Below are positions 11,360 to 21,779 of a DNA stretch of 64,000 bases, piece by piece. Numbering within the stretch: position 1 is the stretch's first letter; every line of letters begins with the position of its first letter. The notes below the pieces were generated by a model, which worked only from the letters and a program-made list of their open reading frames with translations, ran no database searches and was not told where the DNA came from. Source of the stretch: Codonopsis lanceolata (lineage: Eukaryota; Streptophyta; Magnoliopsida; Asterales; Campanulaceae); NCBI GenBank assembly GCA_013146195.2, contig CM028377.1, positions 33,299,632 to 33,363,631 on the forward strand, in the 5' to 3' direction. The position numbers and the translations under genes are program-made.

Positions 11360-12693
11360 TGTGAGTGCCCTGTTTTTCGACATCTTTCCCCCGCGACTGA
11401 GAAGCGGGTGGTTTCGAAAAACCTTTCAAACGCGTGGAATACGCCCAGCCTCAATTGTGGACTCAAAATATGTTAACAGAGTCGCCATATTTATTTTAAG
11501 AAGAAACAAAGAAAAACAAAAAAATAACCAGATTTATAAAATGGGTTTCGAGGCTAAGTTACGAGTTGGGAAGGGGTTAGGCACCCAACTCGCCCTTTCG
11601 GCCTCAAAATAGGTTTTTTTTTGGATAAATATACTCTTTTATAAAATTAAGGTACCTACCTCATAAAGCGTGGGGGGTTTTTTTTTTGTGGCTAAATATA
11701 CTTTATAAAAATTTCGCCATAATAACGGCTTATTTTAGTGCTATTTGTTATAGAAATTCAAACATCATAGCTGCTTATTTCGTGATATATTACTATTTTA
11801 AATAACACTTTTTTAAGATAAAAAGTAAACAAACTTTTAAGGTACCTACCTCATGAAGCGTGGGGGTTTTATCCCGTACCAAACTTCCTTCTGGTAGGCT
11901 TTAGGGTGCGCTCGCTCTGTCCTTCTAGGAGAGGGAGTCTTTTTGTTGTTGCGGGGTTTCGGGCAATGTAACTGCTCCTTTTTTTTGTTTTCGCCTCGGG
12001 ATCTAGGCGGCACAACTACTTCTTTTGCGTGCTTGTTGGCATCTGAAATCGGGCAGAGCAACTGCTTGCTTCGGCTGGATTTGACGTCTGGATTCTTGCA
12101 GGGAAACTGCTCTTTTTGGTACTTTTAAACCGGTGAAATAGGGCGGAAACCTAGTTGGGTAGTTAGAGTTCACTTTAGCCGGAGGGTTTTAGTGTTTAGG
12201 GAGAGATTTGGCAACTCGGCAGAGCTTCGGGGTAAAAGGGGAAATAACCTCAGCATTCTCTTAGGAGCGTTTCACAAATTGCGTTGTAAAAATTTTCTCA
12301 CTGTGTGAACTATGTTTTCTTTTCACTACCGAAGGCCTCTATTTATAGGCTGAGATCGGGCTTCCTTCGTGATTAAGATTGATCAGCCGTGCTTCAACAA
12401 CTTGTACCGCATGCTGAAAAGGTTGCACCAAAAGGCAACTGCACCAGTGAATGGGGGTCTGTGGGCACTGTCCATAGCCTTGGTGGGCACGGCGCCCAGA
12501 TGGTGTGTGGGCTGTGCAATCCTCTTTTTCCTTTTTGATTTTGGCACTTTGGCCCCCTGCAATTCACTGTTTATGCATCCTTTCACTTCCTTTGCATTTT
12601 AAACTCTGTAACTTGACATTCGTTAGTCATTTTAACAAGTCTTGATATTTTATGACGTGTCATTTAACCGGGGTACGAAATTGGTTGTCTACA
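11360..12693 (-). repeat. 3' LTR of element B
   Basis: On the minus strand it begins TGTAGACAACCAATTTCGTA at 12693 and ends CACTCACA at 11360 (about 1.33 kb). The first ~120 bases and a central block (ggcgagttgggtgcctaa..., ~11570-11600) match the LTRs of element A at 34001 and 48779. This shows the two elements are related but distinct families. It has a TATA box at 12340-12347 and no conserved coding frame. Confidence 0.78.
12340..12347 (-). promoter_or_regulatory. TATA box in element B LTR
   Basis: TATAAATA on the minus strand, followed by gaggccttcgg. The LTRs of element A carry the same TATAAATAGAGACC context at 34349 and 49113, so this is the conserved LTR promoter. Confidence 0.65.
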
Positions 12694-12910
12694 GAGCCCC
12701 TCAACGATGGAGTTTACGGGTAAACCGAAACTTACCAAGTAAACGAGCATCGTTGATAAGAAATAGACTCCCAAATTTCGTGAAAATTATAATGGGGGAG
12801 GAATGCAGTATGCAACAGTTTAGGATGCCGTAGTTTATCTCAGACCCTAAACACTTTAATGGACTGATGGGATAGAGCATATATTATGCAAATGAAATGC
12901 TCTGATGATC

Positions 12911-12970
12911 GTGCCTACTGAGTAAGCTGCCTACGTATCCTTTTCAGGAATCAGACCAAACGTAGCTCGG
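12911..12970 (-). repeat. Conserved block beside the 3' LTR (element B copy)
   Basis: On the minus strand this reads ctacgtttggtctgat, then atacgtaggcagc, then a tagtagg-like end. The same order is found in element A at 48484-48545. It is non-coding, lies between the antisense gene and the 3' LTR, and is better conserved than its surroundings. Confidence 0.55.
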
Positions 12971-12989
12971 CTCAAGCCAATAGCAAACA

Positions 12990-13395
12990 ACAAGCACTGG
13001 GTGGGATAGATGGGACCTGATCCTTTCTGTCGTGACCCGGGGTATGTACCCCTTGTGGAAAGGATCTAACAACAACAGGTGGGATAGTATGAAACCAATC
13101 TTTTCCATCGTGACCCGGGGTATGTACCCCTTGTGGAAAGGATCGAACAACAATAGGTGGAATACATGAGACCGATCTTTTCCGTGGTGACCCGGGGTAT
13201 GTACCCCTTGTGGAAAAGATCCAACAACAACTGGTGCAATACATGAGACCGATCTATTCCGTCATGACCCGGGGTATGTACCCCTTGTGGAAAAGATCCA
13301 ACAACAACAGATGGGATACATGAGACCGATCTTTTCCGTCGTGACTCGGGGTATGTACCCCTTGTGGAAAAGATCCAACAATAACATATGCAATA
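12990..13395. repeat. Five 77-78 bp tandem repeats with nested inverted repeats
   Basis: The core ggggtatgtacccc occurs at 13039, 13117, 13194, 13271 and 13348 (period 78, 77, 77, 77). Around each core, gatcttttcc and ggaaaagatc form a second, outer pair of arms (10 bp), so each unit can fold as a two-level hairpin. The array lies between the 3' LTR of element B and the first exon of its antisense PMD gene. Element A has no such array in the equivalent place. Confidence 0.85.
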
Positions 13396-13630
13396 ACATG
13401 GCATAAAATGCATGCGACAGGGAAAGTAAAATGCATATACTTTACCCCTTTTTTTTTTTTTTGGCATCCTGTTGAGGATATATATTTTTTCTTTTGGATG
13501 ATAGATAGATGGCCGTTAACTTTTGTTGACGGCAGTTACCTTCGTTAACTTTCCGTTAGGACTTCAGGGCCATTTGGCAGTTTGGGCAAACCTGAGGTTT
13601 TAAGTACTGAAGTGAACCCTGGAGAGGAGG

Positions 13631-13646
13631 AAAGGGAAAATTCCCT
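13631..13646 (+). promoter_or_regulatory. Conserved palindromic promoter element of the PMD gene (element B)
   Basis: aaagggaaaattccct followed by ccccttttatc, about 150 bp upstream of the PMD start codon. Element A has a nearly identical block (aaagggaaaaattccctt plus tcctccccttattatgg) at 47467-47484, about 185 bp upstream of its PMD start. Conservation in non-coding sequence between otherwise diverged elements suggests a promoter for the antisense gene. Confidence 0.45.
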
Positions 13647-14256
13647 CCCCTTTTATCTTCACAGGGGAGACGCACGACAGCAACATTAAACCCTTTCTTC
13701 CAATTTCGGCCATTGTTGCAGACGAAGGAGACTTCTTCATTTCGTCATCTTTTCTCAATTTTCTTTTGTCAAATTAATTGTTATGCTCACCAGATGGCTT
13801 TCTCTTCAAGATCTAAGAAGGGAAAGGCTCCGATGGACCTGGAATTAGGCGAAGGATGCCGTGAATTACCTCCACTTAACCGAAATGTTGTTAGATATTG
13901 GTATTCTAACAACGATTGGAGCAACATACATCGAGATCGACATACCCATGTTGCTTATCTTTCAAATCCGGCTGTAAGTCTTTAATTTCTCAAACCCATT
14001 TGGTTGAATTTCTTGAAAATTTCGTGGGTTTCTTGATATTTTGGCACTTTTGGAGTATAGCTGTTGCAATTTTGATGCCTACACATGCATGATTTATGCT
14101 AGGATGATGCATTTGGTAATGAAAGTATATGCAAAAATATGAAATTAATGCCATTTAATTTTTGCGATGCATGCTCATGCAATTGACACTATTTGATTCT
14201 GCGATGCATATTTATGCAACTGATATTTTATTATTTGCGATGCATGCTCATGTAAA

Positions 14257-14258
<2 letters not shown>

Positions 14259-14335
<77 letters not shown>
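14259..14335. repeat. (AT)n microsatellite
   Basis: About 38 uninterrupted AT units inside intron 1 of the PMD gene of element B. A shorter AT run follows at ~14520-14548. Confidence 0.95.
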
Positions 14336-14338
<3 letters not shown>

Positions 14339-15752
14339 TTTTGATAATGATGCCTATGCACCTTTAGACAAGATAAAACATGTCATGCGGGTAGATGCAT
14401 TGAGATAAAAAGAAAAGATAACTTTTTTTTCTCTTTTTTTCTTCTTTTTTGACAGGAAAATGATTTTAAAATCCTGAACATCTAAGATGCATATATTTTG
14501 GGATAAATGCACATAATAAAATATATATATATATGCATATATATATTTTTTCTAAAATGCATATGAGTATAGGCATGACATAATTAATGCAATGAGATGA
14601 AATATGACATGCATGATGAGATAAAAGAAAATGAGAGCTTACCTCTTTTTTTCTTTTTGTTTTTGTAGGCATGCAACACCATTAACCAGGTTTGGGCCAG
14701 TTTGGAGAAATTGGCCGCTATTTACAAGTCTCTAGTTCCGTAGGTCGTGATTCTAGTGGAGCAAACAGGGTTGGGCACGTTCTTGTGGGTATTTAGCCAC
14801 TTTCGTAGCCACATGTCTATTTTCGAGGTTTTAGGAGAGTATTGGTGGGACACCACCCATACCTTTCATTTCAGCTGTGGGGAAGCCACTATGATTCCTT
14901 GTGACTTCGCTGCTATCACGGGCATCCCTACCGGCATTGGCAGGAGATTAGAGCCAGACTTTACCTTGCGGCATCAGCATGATGTGGTCGAGGACTTTTT
15001 GGGCTTCGCACCTGATTATAAGAGTGCGGATAAGGTTCGCATCCGCAGTATGAAGAGGTGGCTGGAACAGAATGCCAGGCAAGTTAATGATGACGATTAT
15101 GATGCTACTACTCGTGTAGCCAGGGCATTCCTATTCTTTTTTCTGGGGACGACGATTTTCGCTAATTCGTCCACCACTCTGTGGGTGTCTATCTTGGGAT
15201 GCCTCTAGGATCTGTACCGAGTTTGTGACTTTGACTGGGGGCGGGCAGGCTTAGCTGAGCTCTATTCTTCCATGAACCATGCCAGCCGCAATGACTCCCC
15301 AAACCTTAATGGTTTTGCTCCGACCTGGGAGGTAACTTTTTTTTATTCTATTTTATTTCGCTGGATACCTGCTTTTGAATTCATACATCATTCATTAGCT
15401 GATTTTTTTCTTTTTTGCTGTTGTTTTTTGTTGAATCTTGCCTTAATTAAATTTGCTTAAAATCATTCTACTTTTTTGTCAGTCTAAAACTTATAATTGT
15501 TAATTATTTTGGTCAGCTTGATATATTCCTGTCAGTCACTTAGAAGCAGCTGACCCCAGTTTTTAAAATATCAGCTTCTTTACCTTCTTTGCTTGAACAT
15601 ATCCTGGTACTGACAATTTCCTATTTTGTGTTTTGATAGATCTTATGTTTGTTGTCTCTATAACAAAATCTCTATGATCTAGTGAGAAGACGTATTGAAA
15701 AACACATTTCAAATTCAAATGTGTTCCTAACGGGCTGTACTTCAAGTTCATC

Positions 15753-15760
15753 TATAAATA
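15753..15760 (+). promoter_or_regulatory. TATA box of the copia-type LTR
   Basis: TATAAATA in the context tctataaatacccacagg, followed by an A/C-rich leader. It fits the U3/R border of a plant LTR promoter. Confidence 0.5.
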
Positions 15761-16950
15761 CCCACAGGAATCACTTGAAGAAAGGATCTGAAGAATTCAT
15801 TCTCTTAAAGAAAATCACCCACTTGAAGAGCCTCAGCTTTTATAACTTTAGCTAGATATTCTTCAATGATGTTTATTTTCTAGTTATTGTTTAGACATTC
15901 ACTGAATTACTTCTTTCATATTCTTTAAGAAATCGGTTGAATTGTCTCACGAGTGTGATTGTATTTCAATCATACTCCATAAACACCGGTCTTTGTTGTA
16001 CATTGATCCATTAGAGACCACTTAGATTTTTAATAATATTAGTGTACTTCTGATGTGTTTAAAAATACCGTACAAGTGTACAAGACTATTGTAGAATAGA
16101 AAGATGGAAGCAAGGGTCGAACCTCATGGAGAATGAATTAAAATGAACTTAATCTAAACTAATTAAAAAGCAATTAAATAAAAAGGAGGTTTTGTTTTTA
16201 GAATAATTTAAATTCTAAAATTAAACTAATAAAATTGATTTAAATTAACTACTTGCAAAAGACTGAATTTTATGAAAGTTTTATGGATGAGAACGATCTA
16301 GGTATTGGAATTCACTTGTATCGTCTTTTATGTGTATTAGTCTAAAGATATCTATCAATTATGGGTTCGTTCGCTAGGTAAAGGATTGAGACTTACTGGT
16401 CTAGATTTGTAATCCTTAGTACTCCGCTTTGGCTGTGCTTTCTTGGTCCGTCCACACAGTAATTAAGAGTCTATTAAGTGCCTTAGGAACTAAAGTGAAA
16501 AGGAACTAGCTCTAATAATTCCTCACACAATGCGAACCTAGATATACTCCTTACCCTACGGTCGGGAATCAGAGAGACCTATTTATCAATTAGGTTGGCC
16601 AGTGTATGACTTATGCATTTGGTCGTGCAATTCATCATACCTAAGAGTCTACACATTCATTAACACAGATGATGTAAACCAATTATTATCTAATATGATA
16701 AACAATAATTTGATAGAAAGAAATTATATTAACACATAAAATTTGATACAAAGTTACCTCCAATACCTAGAATGAAGCGGTTAGTTCATCACAGATGATG
16801 AACACAACATATGAATGGATTGTAACATCTTCAATCTTCAACCAATCAAAATAAAAATGAAATACAAAATGTTTCTGCCTGTTGAGAGTGCTCAAGAGCA
16901 GCCTAAAATGACCTAAAATCGGATCCCCCAAAGTTGAAAGGTTAGGGTTT

Positions 16951-16958
16951 TATTTATA
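16951..16958 (-). promoter_or_regulatory. TATA box in element D 3' LTR
   Basis: TATAAATA on the minus strand, about 390 bases into the LTR and 50-90 bases downstream of the palindrome cluster. The twin in the 5' LTR is at 28196-28203. Confidence 0.6.
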
Positions 16959-17009
16959 CTAGCTAGTGTTTATGAGAAAAAGACGAAAACTGCCCAGGCC
17001 AGAAAACGG

Positions 17010-17122
17010 GGTTGAGCGGTCGCTCAACCCTTGCACTGAGCGATCGCTCAGGCCTTTTCTTCATGATTCTTGATACTGTATTTTACGTACTCGCCTAGCC
17101 TCCAGCTGAGCGAGCGCTCAGC
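17010..17122 (-). promoter_or_regulatory. Triple palindrome in LTR U3
   Basis: Three inverted repeats built on GAGCGnnCGCTC: ggttgagcggtcgctcaacc (17010-17029), ctgagcgatcgctcag (17036-17051, perfect) and gctgagcgagcgctcagc (17105-17122). They recur in the 5' LTR (perfect copy at 28281-28296) and inside the element at 21283-21400. The position just upstream of TATA suggests a U3 control element or RNA hairpins; function is unknown. Confidence 0.6.
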
Positions 17123-17346
17123 CTTCGTTTTAGCATTTGGGCCTTCTTCTTTCAGCAGTTTGCACTACTCAGGTCCCTGGAAACTTCATATTGATGCATA
17201 AAAGCCCGAAATTCATTATTTTCCACATCTTTAGCATGAAACTCATAAAACACTAAAATCCATATCAACAGCTTTAGAAACTCGCAGAAAAGCACAATCT
17301 AAGTAAGAATATATACACAATAGATGCGTATAAAACACATCTATCA

Positions 17347-19844
17347 AATACCCCAAAACTTAGACTTTGCTCGTCCAGGAGTAAACAAATAAATACGAAA
17401 GCGATAAATAAACTAATAAAATAGAAATAACAAAAATCTTTTTGGAGGGTGACATTACTTACACTCCTCTAGAAACCTACAAACTCAAGGAGACTCAAAA
17501 GAGCGACTCGATTATGCAGATAAATACAAAAACAAACAAAACTAAACTAGAAAAACAAGAAATAAAGAAAATCTTTTTGTTTTTATTCTCATGTCCAAAA
17601 GAGCGAAAATTAACGGTAGTCTCAAGCAATGCTCTACACATGTGTAAGGACTACTCCCAGTACCAAATGGGTTCATTCTATCATGCAAATAGTACTATGA
17701 CTATTCAAATGTGTGAACTCCCACTAATATAGCATATCCAAAATTAAACAGTTTAATCAAGCAAAGCACAACATTCATTCTCTCCATATTTTGAAAATAA
17801 AACAAACATGCACTAAAAAGGAGAATCTGCCATCAATACCCGGTCACTTACAGAAAAGAGAATATTAAGGAATCAAAAATGCTTATACATCCATCCCATG
17901 CACTTCCTATATATGAATACACTACTTTTATTTCTTAGTTACTTGCAATATCTCATATTATGCTAACACGTTGGGCTTTACCAAGAAGTGTTTAAATGAA
18001 GCATGGATCAATTAACATGTATTAATCATATCAAGGAAGATACAACATGATAAAGAGGCACTAAAAGGACTTTAATAAGCTTGTAATGTAAGGCCTGGGT
18101 AAATGGTTAACAATAAGAGGGAAAAAAAATTCAAAGAGAGAGAGCACAACCACCCAAAATTCTCATTGCTTCCATTGCATGGATACATACATTAGGCTAG
18201 GACCTGAAAAGACAAAGACTTGGGGAAATTTTTCCCCCAAACTTGCATTTTACTATCTATTCACTTTAACTGAGTGCCCCATTCGACTTTATTCTTTTGT
18301 TGGCTATGCCAATTTTTTTACTATACTTTGCACTCCTTTTACTCTTTTTGATTTTCTGATCATTTCTTTTCATCTTCTTCATTCGTTTCCTTTTTCTTCT
18401 TCTTCTTCTTTCTTTTTTTTTTTTTTTTGATAACAGAGAATACAAGGAAGAAGATGAAATCATAGGAGGGTCTTAAATAATGACTATCCATGCAACATCA
18501 ATTTCCCCACCCAAGTTCTACTCTCTCCAAGGTAGGCTAAAGTGTATAAGCTTTAAGGTTAAGTTAATGTGGGTAAAAGAAATGATGTCGAATGGGGGTC
18601 GATATGTGCTTTTGCACACGCCGCCATTGTTTTAATAAAGCTCAAAAGGGGACACTAGGGATATAATATAGATATGTCAGGAAGCTAAAAGGCTCAAACG
18701 ATCCAAAGATGGCCTAAATCATGTCCTAGTGCCAAGTCATCATGCAAAATTCCATAGAAAATGAAATACAATTATAAACATCACATCCATATATGAAATG
18801 AAGAATAGCTCCTAACATGTTTGACATAAGCTTTCGCTAGAAAAGATGTCGAGAAATTAAAGTCTAACATGCAATCACAATTCAAAAGTGTGCTTGAGAT
18901 ATATTAGCAAGACAATTCCAAAAATTCTAACTTCTATAAAAATGACCCTAAGTTACAAATCAATGTAACACTCGTGTAAAAACAGTTACTCATCCTAGAT
19001 AGGTGCACAAAACCAGTGTCTCGGAGAATGCCATGTGAGCTATATGCTGGATAAAAATGTTCAAGTCCTTCAATAATGGTGGGGGTATGAGTACACAAAT
19101 GGGATAATCATAGGAAATTTACACAACAGAGTAAATTCCCGAAGGATCGAGGAAGAAGTCATGCGGGTCATAGCATTAATCATCATCGACTTAAATTCTG
19201 CACACAGACTCAAGAATAATTTTTTTTTAATTTTTTATAAAAGAAAATTGAAGATTGATGCTAATTGGAATAAGGTCAGATAAGTAGACAGCTGGGAACT
19301 GAAACAACTATCTTTTTATCTGTTTGAAAGAAACTAATGTGGTCATGGCCTTTGTCACAGAATTTCACGTCATCAACTCCTAAAATAAAAATAAGCAAAA
19401 ATAAGAAAATAGGTAGAAGAAGGGATATAAGGGACATTAGTTGTCCCATGTACATAGCACAATTTAGCCACAAGTTCCCAATTCTCATTAGGCTGGGACC
19501 TGAAAGGACCATAGGCCTAGAATTCCCCCCCCCCCCAAAAAAAACTTAAATTCTATTTTATCCTCAAAATATTGGATCGGAAGATAAGGGAGAAAAACAA
19601 ATGAGCAAATGGAAAACAACTAGCAAATCCGCATAACGAAGGAAGACGTTATTTAAGCGTCGGCTCCGGATGAGCCAGGACCAAATAATAAAGAAGGACG
19701 CCATTCAGGGACAGTATCCGGAGGCATGTTGAGGTTGGAGGCAATATTTTGAAAATTTTGATTATTATACCCATAAAAATAATTTTGGTCCGTTAGACCC
19801 TGCTCTATACGCCACTCAAGCGTATCACATCTCTAATTGACATA
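17347..19844 (-). other. 3' untranslated region of element D
   Basis: About 2.5 kb without a conserved frame between ORF3 and the 3' LTR. Two related segments (~18189-18252 and ~19488-19560) each contain the phrase cattaggct-ggacctgaaa and a polypurine-like tract (minus strand AAGTTTGGGGG or a G run). It also contains C/T- and A-rich low-complexity runs at 18375-18430 and 19527-19545. Confidence 0.6.
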
Positions 19845-20828
19845 CTAGTGAAGCATGTCAAACCTATGGTCGATGTGTTGACTGAATGTGTCTAAGCCTA
19901 GCTGGACCTCCACTAACTGGGTAGAGATCTCCTCCAAAGGATTCATCTCTGGATCCTCCTCAACACCCTCGCCTTGATCGGTAGGGTGATGGTCATATGA
20001 TTGTCGTGTCCTATTTGTGAAATCTTTTTGGGCGACATTGGGCATCGGCTTGATTCGTTCTAAATTGGGAGTCCACTCGACTCCCGAGGCAGCACAGAGG
20101 CTAGTGATGAGACTCAAAAAGTGAAGGGTCGTATTCATGGCTTTCTCAACCATGCCTCTAAGCCGCTCGTTGATGATTGTAGCGATATCAACAGAACCCT
20201 GAGTTAGGATGGTGTAAATTAACGCTGCCCTATTCCACGTCACATCAGACTGATGTGTCGTGGGCATCACCCTCGCACAAATAAATTTATAAATTCCCCT
20301 AGCCTTGGGAGTCAAGAGAGACTCCCTAATGGAACGAGGGCGTCCAACCAACTCATTTCGTCCATAGGTCCACTTGAACCCAGGCAAAGCTATCCTCGCA
20401 CTAACAGTGGCCATCGGGATGTTGTAAGGTAAATAGGATTGATAATCATCAACCCTAACAACAGGTAAACTATAATAATCCTAAATGACAGAATGACCAA
20501 AATGAACTAAATGGCCCCGAACCCAAGAATAGTTGGGGCCCTCCCTCATTACTTGTCCACTGTGAGCGTAAAACTCACGGAAAATTGGTACAACGGCCTT
20601 GCCAGGAGTCGCGCATAAATTTTTCCAACCATTTCTTGCGAAATGGTTTTTCAATCGATAACTTTTAAAATCAAACATGCGCTCCGAGACAATGGCCTTA
20701 GAATGAAAACTATTTAAACAATTCTGATATTGTTCGGCATTTAAAAAGTGGGCAGCATCAAATTCTATAGCCGGACCAGAAGATGATGTTTCCTTACCGG
20801 AATTTTTACTTCTCTTTTTGGGTGCCAT
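19845..20828 (-). pseudogene. Athila third ORF (env-position, plant-transposon-protein-like), one stop
   Basis: About 327 codons in one frame from MAPKKRSKNSGKE, interrupted by a single stop (codon ending at 20481); the second part starts at 20414 in the same frame. The start is basic and Ser-rich and the end acidic (EEDPEMNPLEEI), followed by a short helix. I see no signal peptide or clear membrane segment. In Athila elements an ORF in this place is often called env-like; many carry the 'putative plant transposon protein' domain. Nothing here shows an envelope function. It has its own leader and an LTR-like module upstream (21260-21600). Confidence 0.65.
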
Positions 20829-21270
20829 TTAAAATTAATCAACAAAAATAACACTCAAAACACTCCTCCCAAAAATCAGAAAACCCAACAAAGCTCGTAA
20901 ATGAACAAGTATAAAAATTATCCTAAACTAGAAATTTATGCAATAATCAATTTAAGCAAATAAAATGTGCATAAATGTAGAATAGGGTAAAGAATACTCA
21001 AAAATGGGTAGCACACTTGAGCTTGTCGCCGAAAAATTCGTCGGAAAACATGGAAGTCGCCGGAATCCGTCGGGGCACAAATCTTCGCCGATCGCGAAAA
21101 ATGAAATGATGGATGTAGAATGTGGGTTGATGGGAAGCGGATTATGAAGTTTGAAAGGATTTGAACGGGTAGATTGACCGGAATCTTAGAGAGAAGTGAG
21201 AGGTTTTTCGTTTTAGCTTGAAGAGAGAGAAAGAGTTACTGGTGGTCTGTCTGTTCAGGCTCCTGCACAT

Positions 21271-21596
21271 TTTAAATATCGGGGGTGAGCGGTCACCCAA
21301 CCCTTACACTGAGCGATCGCTCAGTTCAAAATTAGGAAGCCGATGTTCTGTTTTTTGCGCGGTTGCTCAGCCTATGTGATGGACGATCGCTCAAGCCATT
21401 TTTCAAAAATATTCATTTTCTTAATATAAAAATAGCTAAGTATTAATTATTTATCCTTAAGAACCAGATATATCTTCCTTCGGTGCGCTTATATATCCTT
21501 CAATTACCCACCTAAAACTAATTACCAAACACACTAAATTAAAATAAAAATCTAACATATAAATACAACACTATCAAATATTTTTCCCCCAAACTT
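21271..21596 (-). promoter_or_regulatory. Internal U3-like module upstream of ORF3
   Basis: On the minus strand, in order: polypurine-like tract (AAGTTTGGGGGAAAAA, 21581-21596), TGATAG (21571-21576), palindromes (21400 down to 21283, including a perfect ctgagcgatcgctcag at 21309-21324) and TATA-like TATTTAAA (21271-21278). The LTR has the same order: polypurine tract, TGATAG, palindromes, TATAAATA. A 26-base stretch around the perfect palindrome differs from the LTR by one base. The module ends about 440 bp before ORF3 and may be its promoter. Confidence 0.5.
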
Positions 21597-21779
21597 AAAT
21601 TTTGCGAAAATACAATAATTTAGAATTCTCAAAATCAAGCAGGGTTCAAAATAACTATTTTAGAACAACATATTAAAATTAAGTGGGTTGCCTCCCACGC
21701 AGCGCTTTTGTTTAACGCCGTTCACTCGTCGTTGGTCAACCCATTAGTCGAAGTCAAAAACGTCCATCGACTCAACATT

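Larger units (their letters stand above)
16051..17346 (-). repeat. 3' LTR of element D
   Basis: On the minus strand, TGATAGATGTGTTTTATACG to TTTTTAAACACATCA (1296 bp). It is very similar along its length to 27279-28588, differing by scattered substitutions and a few short indels. It contains three palindromes at 17010-17122 and a TATAAATA at 16951-16958. The polypurine tract (agttttggggtatt) adjoins it at 17347-17362. Confidence 0.92.

Noticed and set aside
11361..12602. Several 60-80 codon frames in the LTR of element B
   Set aside because: Lie inside a non-coding LTR and are not conserved in the LTRs of element A.
12944..13467. Repeat array that could be taken for a CRISPR or a repeat protein on the minus strand
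   Set aside because: Units repeat in full with no unique spacers, in plant DNA. The 77-78 bp period is not a multiple of three throughout and frames shift between units.
14162..14344. Ile-Tyr repeat open frames at 14162-14344, 36017-36373 and 36631-36918
   Set aside because: They are by-products of (AT)n microsatellites; no start context or flanking domain.
19845..20828. Calling ORF3 of element D a viral envelope gene
   Set aside because: No signal peptide, membrane segment or fusion feature seen; only its position recalls the env-like ORF of Athila.
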